From Orbilia blumenaviensis (lineage: Eukaryota; Ascomycota; Orbiliomycetes; Orbiliales; Orbiliaceae): 64,000 bases of DNA. The notes under the pieces are model-generated. The model searched no databases, had not been told where the DNA came from, and worked only from the letters and a program-made list of their open reading frames with translations. Of the stretch, positions 62,121 to 64,000 are shown one piece after another; the stretch's first letter is position 1, and the number at the start of each line of letters is the position of its first letter. The position numbers and the translations under genes are program-made. The stretch spans positions 1,674,001-1,738,000 of the forward strand of contig JAVHNS010000008.1 in NCBI GenBank assembly GCA_036872755.1, written 5' to 3'.

Positions 62121-62425
62121 ATGATTGCTTAATGAAATCAATTGCTTATTGAAATACGGTCTCGTGGATCAACTAACCCGTGCTTGATACTTTGGCAGCA
62201 CTAAGAATATTCTTTCAAGGTAGGTATGTTTTGAGCCTTAAACATCTAAAACATCCAATCCACTCCCTCGCGTATACGTATATCTCCCAACTCCCTGATG
62301 ATTAATGACGATAAAAGCTGCACGCAAGGAAACAGAACCCCCAAACATAAAAGAGAGAGAAAAATCAAGATTTATATAACGATACGGGTTCGACGAAGGA
62401 AGAAAGTACGCAAGCGACCAACTGC
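61873..62425. other. Convergent 3' spacer with CTTA repeat
   Basis: This 553-bp spacer lies between the ends of two convergent genes and holds both 3' untranslated regions. It has an A13-class tract and a CTTG/CTTA tandem array at 62073-62120. No gene is seen. Confidence 0.55.
62073..62120 (+). repeat. (CTTG)3(CTTA)9 tetranucleotide array
   Basis: Three CTTG units are followed by nine perfect CTTA units between two convergent genes. On the opposite strand this reads TAAG repeats, matching the GTAAGTAAG-type tracts found elsewhere in the window. Confidence 0.9.
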
Positions 62426-64000
62426 TTATTTAAGCCAATCCCAAAACCTGACCAGCCAGTGTCTACCAGTGATTTGAACCTCCTGTCTCAACCTTGCACC
62501 CGCGAAATCCATCGAAGCCACCGGGACAAACTCCGATCTCGTTACCAGCTTCCTGCCGAAGTACAGAACGAGGAATCCAACGAACTACAAAAAAAAAAAA
62601 GGTGTGTGAAAAATGCATCGGATTAGATTTTAATGGCTACACAAGTCCCAGATCATTGGGGAGGGGAAAGACTTTTGGTTTTTTCACACTTACAGCAAGG
62701 TATGAGAAGATGAATCCCTTCGCTCGCGCGCTGCTTCCTTCGGCGAAGTCGGATGTGCAGAACTCCCAGCCGTTGAATATGACAACCATGCTGGATCCGA
62801 TCAGACCGTACCATGCTCTTATTGGCTGGAACTTTGAACGGTATGGATAGCGGGGGTCGCGGCGTGAAAACGTATTTCGGTGCCGGAGGCTGTGGAGGTG
62901 CCATGTGTCATGGTGGTTAGAGTCTAGGTATTGTATATAGCAGAACGTTTTTTATTTTTTATTTTTTATTTTTTATTTTTTAAAAGTTTGACTTACCCTT
63001 CGAAAAAGCGAATGTATGAGACTGAAATGCAAGCATATACGATCAGGCATGAAATAGTTCCGAGTTTGACAAGATACCCCAGGACCTCTTGAGCATTATT
63101 CCCGCTCTGAAGAAACGCAAGAAACCCAACCAGCCAGGATAGCAGCATGGCATTCACCGGAACACCGTACCGGTTGACTTCCTTCATTTTGGGAATAGGG
63201 AAGTGACCGGCAAGCGCCATCGCGTGCATGGTCCTCGAGGAAACAAAGAGAGCGGATACACCGGCGCTCCAGGCGGCGAATAGAAACAATGCATTGAGGA
63301 AACTGGGGAGGCCGAGTATGCCAGCCTCGACCACGGCGATGATGAATGGGGACACTTTTCCTTGGATTTCACTATTGTCTGGGCGGAGGGATAGCAGGTT
63401 TGGGTGGGTGTATGGTACGTTGAGAGACCCAACGAACTATATATATATATAGCAGAGAGATACTGTTAGCAGTTGGCCTATAGATATGTATAATATATAT
63501 CACATTTCCGGCATATTTACACCACTTGTGGGGTATGTATGGGCACGAGATAAGTATCTACGAAGCTCAGGGAATAAAACATACCATGCCGACACAATAA
63601 AGCGTCGCAAGACGCCAAAACATCTTCCTCGTAGACGTCTTGATAGACAGCGCCGGAGCCCGCGACTCAGCAGCAGTAACCGAAATAATCTCCATCCCAA
63701 GATAAGCGTAAAACGCCAGGGTGAGAGCGGTCCAGACGGACTTAAGTCTTCCCAAATCTCCGTCCTGCTTTAGGTAGTCGGTCCTGATCGGGTCTGCGAG
63801 GTTCGCCCAGATCTTCTGTTGACCGGAGTCGAAGGCCTGGGCGAAGAACCCCCATTCCGGATGCTGCGTGCAGTTTTGGGTATACTGTAGGGAACTTGCG
63901 CTTGTGCATCTGCTCCAGTCTGGAAATCGATCGATCTGAGTTTAGTATCTTAAACAGAAAACGGCCTTTAAATTTTTGGGTTCATTGTAAACTTACAACG
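62426..64000 (-). CDS. Amino-acid permease (YAT/APC family), C-terminal part
   Basis: Four complete exons are in the window, 63919-63585, 63436-62997, 62889-62694 and 62584-62426. A few bases of the preceding exon lie at 63997-64000 before an intron at 63920-63996. All junctions keep phase and give about 376 residues to the stop. Conserved APC/YAT motifs are visible: a segment FYAYLGMEIISVTAAESRAP, then SALFVSSRTMHAMALAGHFP, NRYGVPVNAMLLSWLVGF and NGWEFCTSDFAEG, with about seven to eight membrane segments in the visible part. The C-terminal tail, QITGRHWLVRFWDWLK, is cytosolic. Family members are proton-coupled plasma-membrane importers of amino acids; the substrate cannot be named from this part. 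The N-terminal third is outside the window. The gene is convergent with the small ORF at 61525. Confidence 0.93.
62890..62996 (-). other. Permease intron with TATTTTT tandem repeat
   Basis: The 107-nt intron has donor GTAAGT and acceptor CTCCACAG in phase 2. About five tandem TATTTTT units (62949-62982 on the plus strand) lie just after the donor. Joining gives IRFFEG-LRHRNTF in frame. Confidence 0.75.

Overview
The window is eukaryotic nuclear DNA from a filamentous ascomycete (Pezizomycotina). The protein-coding genes are broken by many short GT-AG introns, mostly 56-115 nt, with CTAAC/CTAAT-like branch sites about 20 nt before the acceptor. The recognisable proteins are fungal orthologues: NRDE-2, a Cmr2/DIP2-type double adenylate-forming protein, a VHS-GAT adaptor, a NIPA magnesium transporter, coatomer delta, a YAT-like amino-acid permease and a gelsolin-repeat protein. 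I saw no rRNA, tRNA, CRISPR array or intact transposon. The sparse gene content on the left could fit a low-density Pezizomycetes-like genome, but that is only a guess.

Layout. 1-776 (+): 3' end of a gelsolin-repeat gene. 777-7190: gene-free. 7191-8138 (-): unknown protein with a Cys-rich N-terminus and a Lys/Arg-rich tail. 8139-17579: gene-free, including a block at about 8.6-9.3 kb with RIP-like dinucleotide bias. 17580-19221 (-): unknown two-exon protein. 19222-27741: gene-free, with clustered short tandem repeats. From 27.7 kb the window becomes gene-dense: NRDE-2 (27742-31701, -), a secreted GPI-type 8-Cys protein (32224-32963, -), Cmr2/DIP2-like (34502-40740, -), VHS-GAT (42685-44848, -), NIPA-like (48078-49779, -), delta-COP (53339-55121, -), a divergently transcribed 1034-residue unknown protein (56105-59271, +), a small unknown ORF (61525-61872, +) and the 3' part of an amino-acid permease (62426 to beyond 64000, -).

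Function. There is no operon or biosynthetic cluster logic. These are mostly housekeeping genes for nuclear RNA surveillance, lipid homeostasis, vesicle coat and sorting, Mg2+ transport and amino-acid uptake, interspersed with lineage-specific unknowns. Exon models were rebuilt by hand from frame continuity and splice signals. All joined models keep frame except the Cmr2/DIP2 gene, where the best splice sites leave one base too many near 36.42-36.50 kb. That is the most concrete anomaly in the window. I did not find a convincing new biological system; the best leads are this frame break and the uncharacterised proteins.
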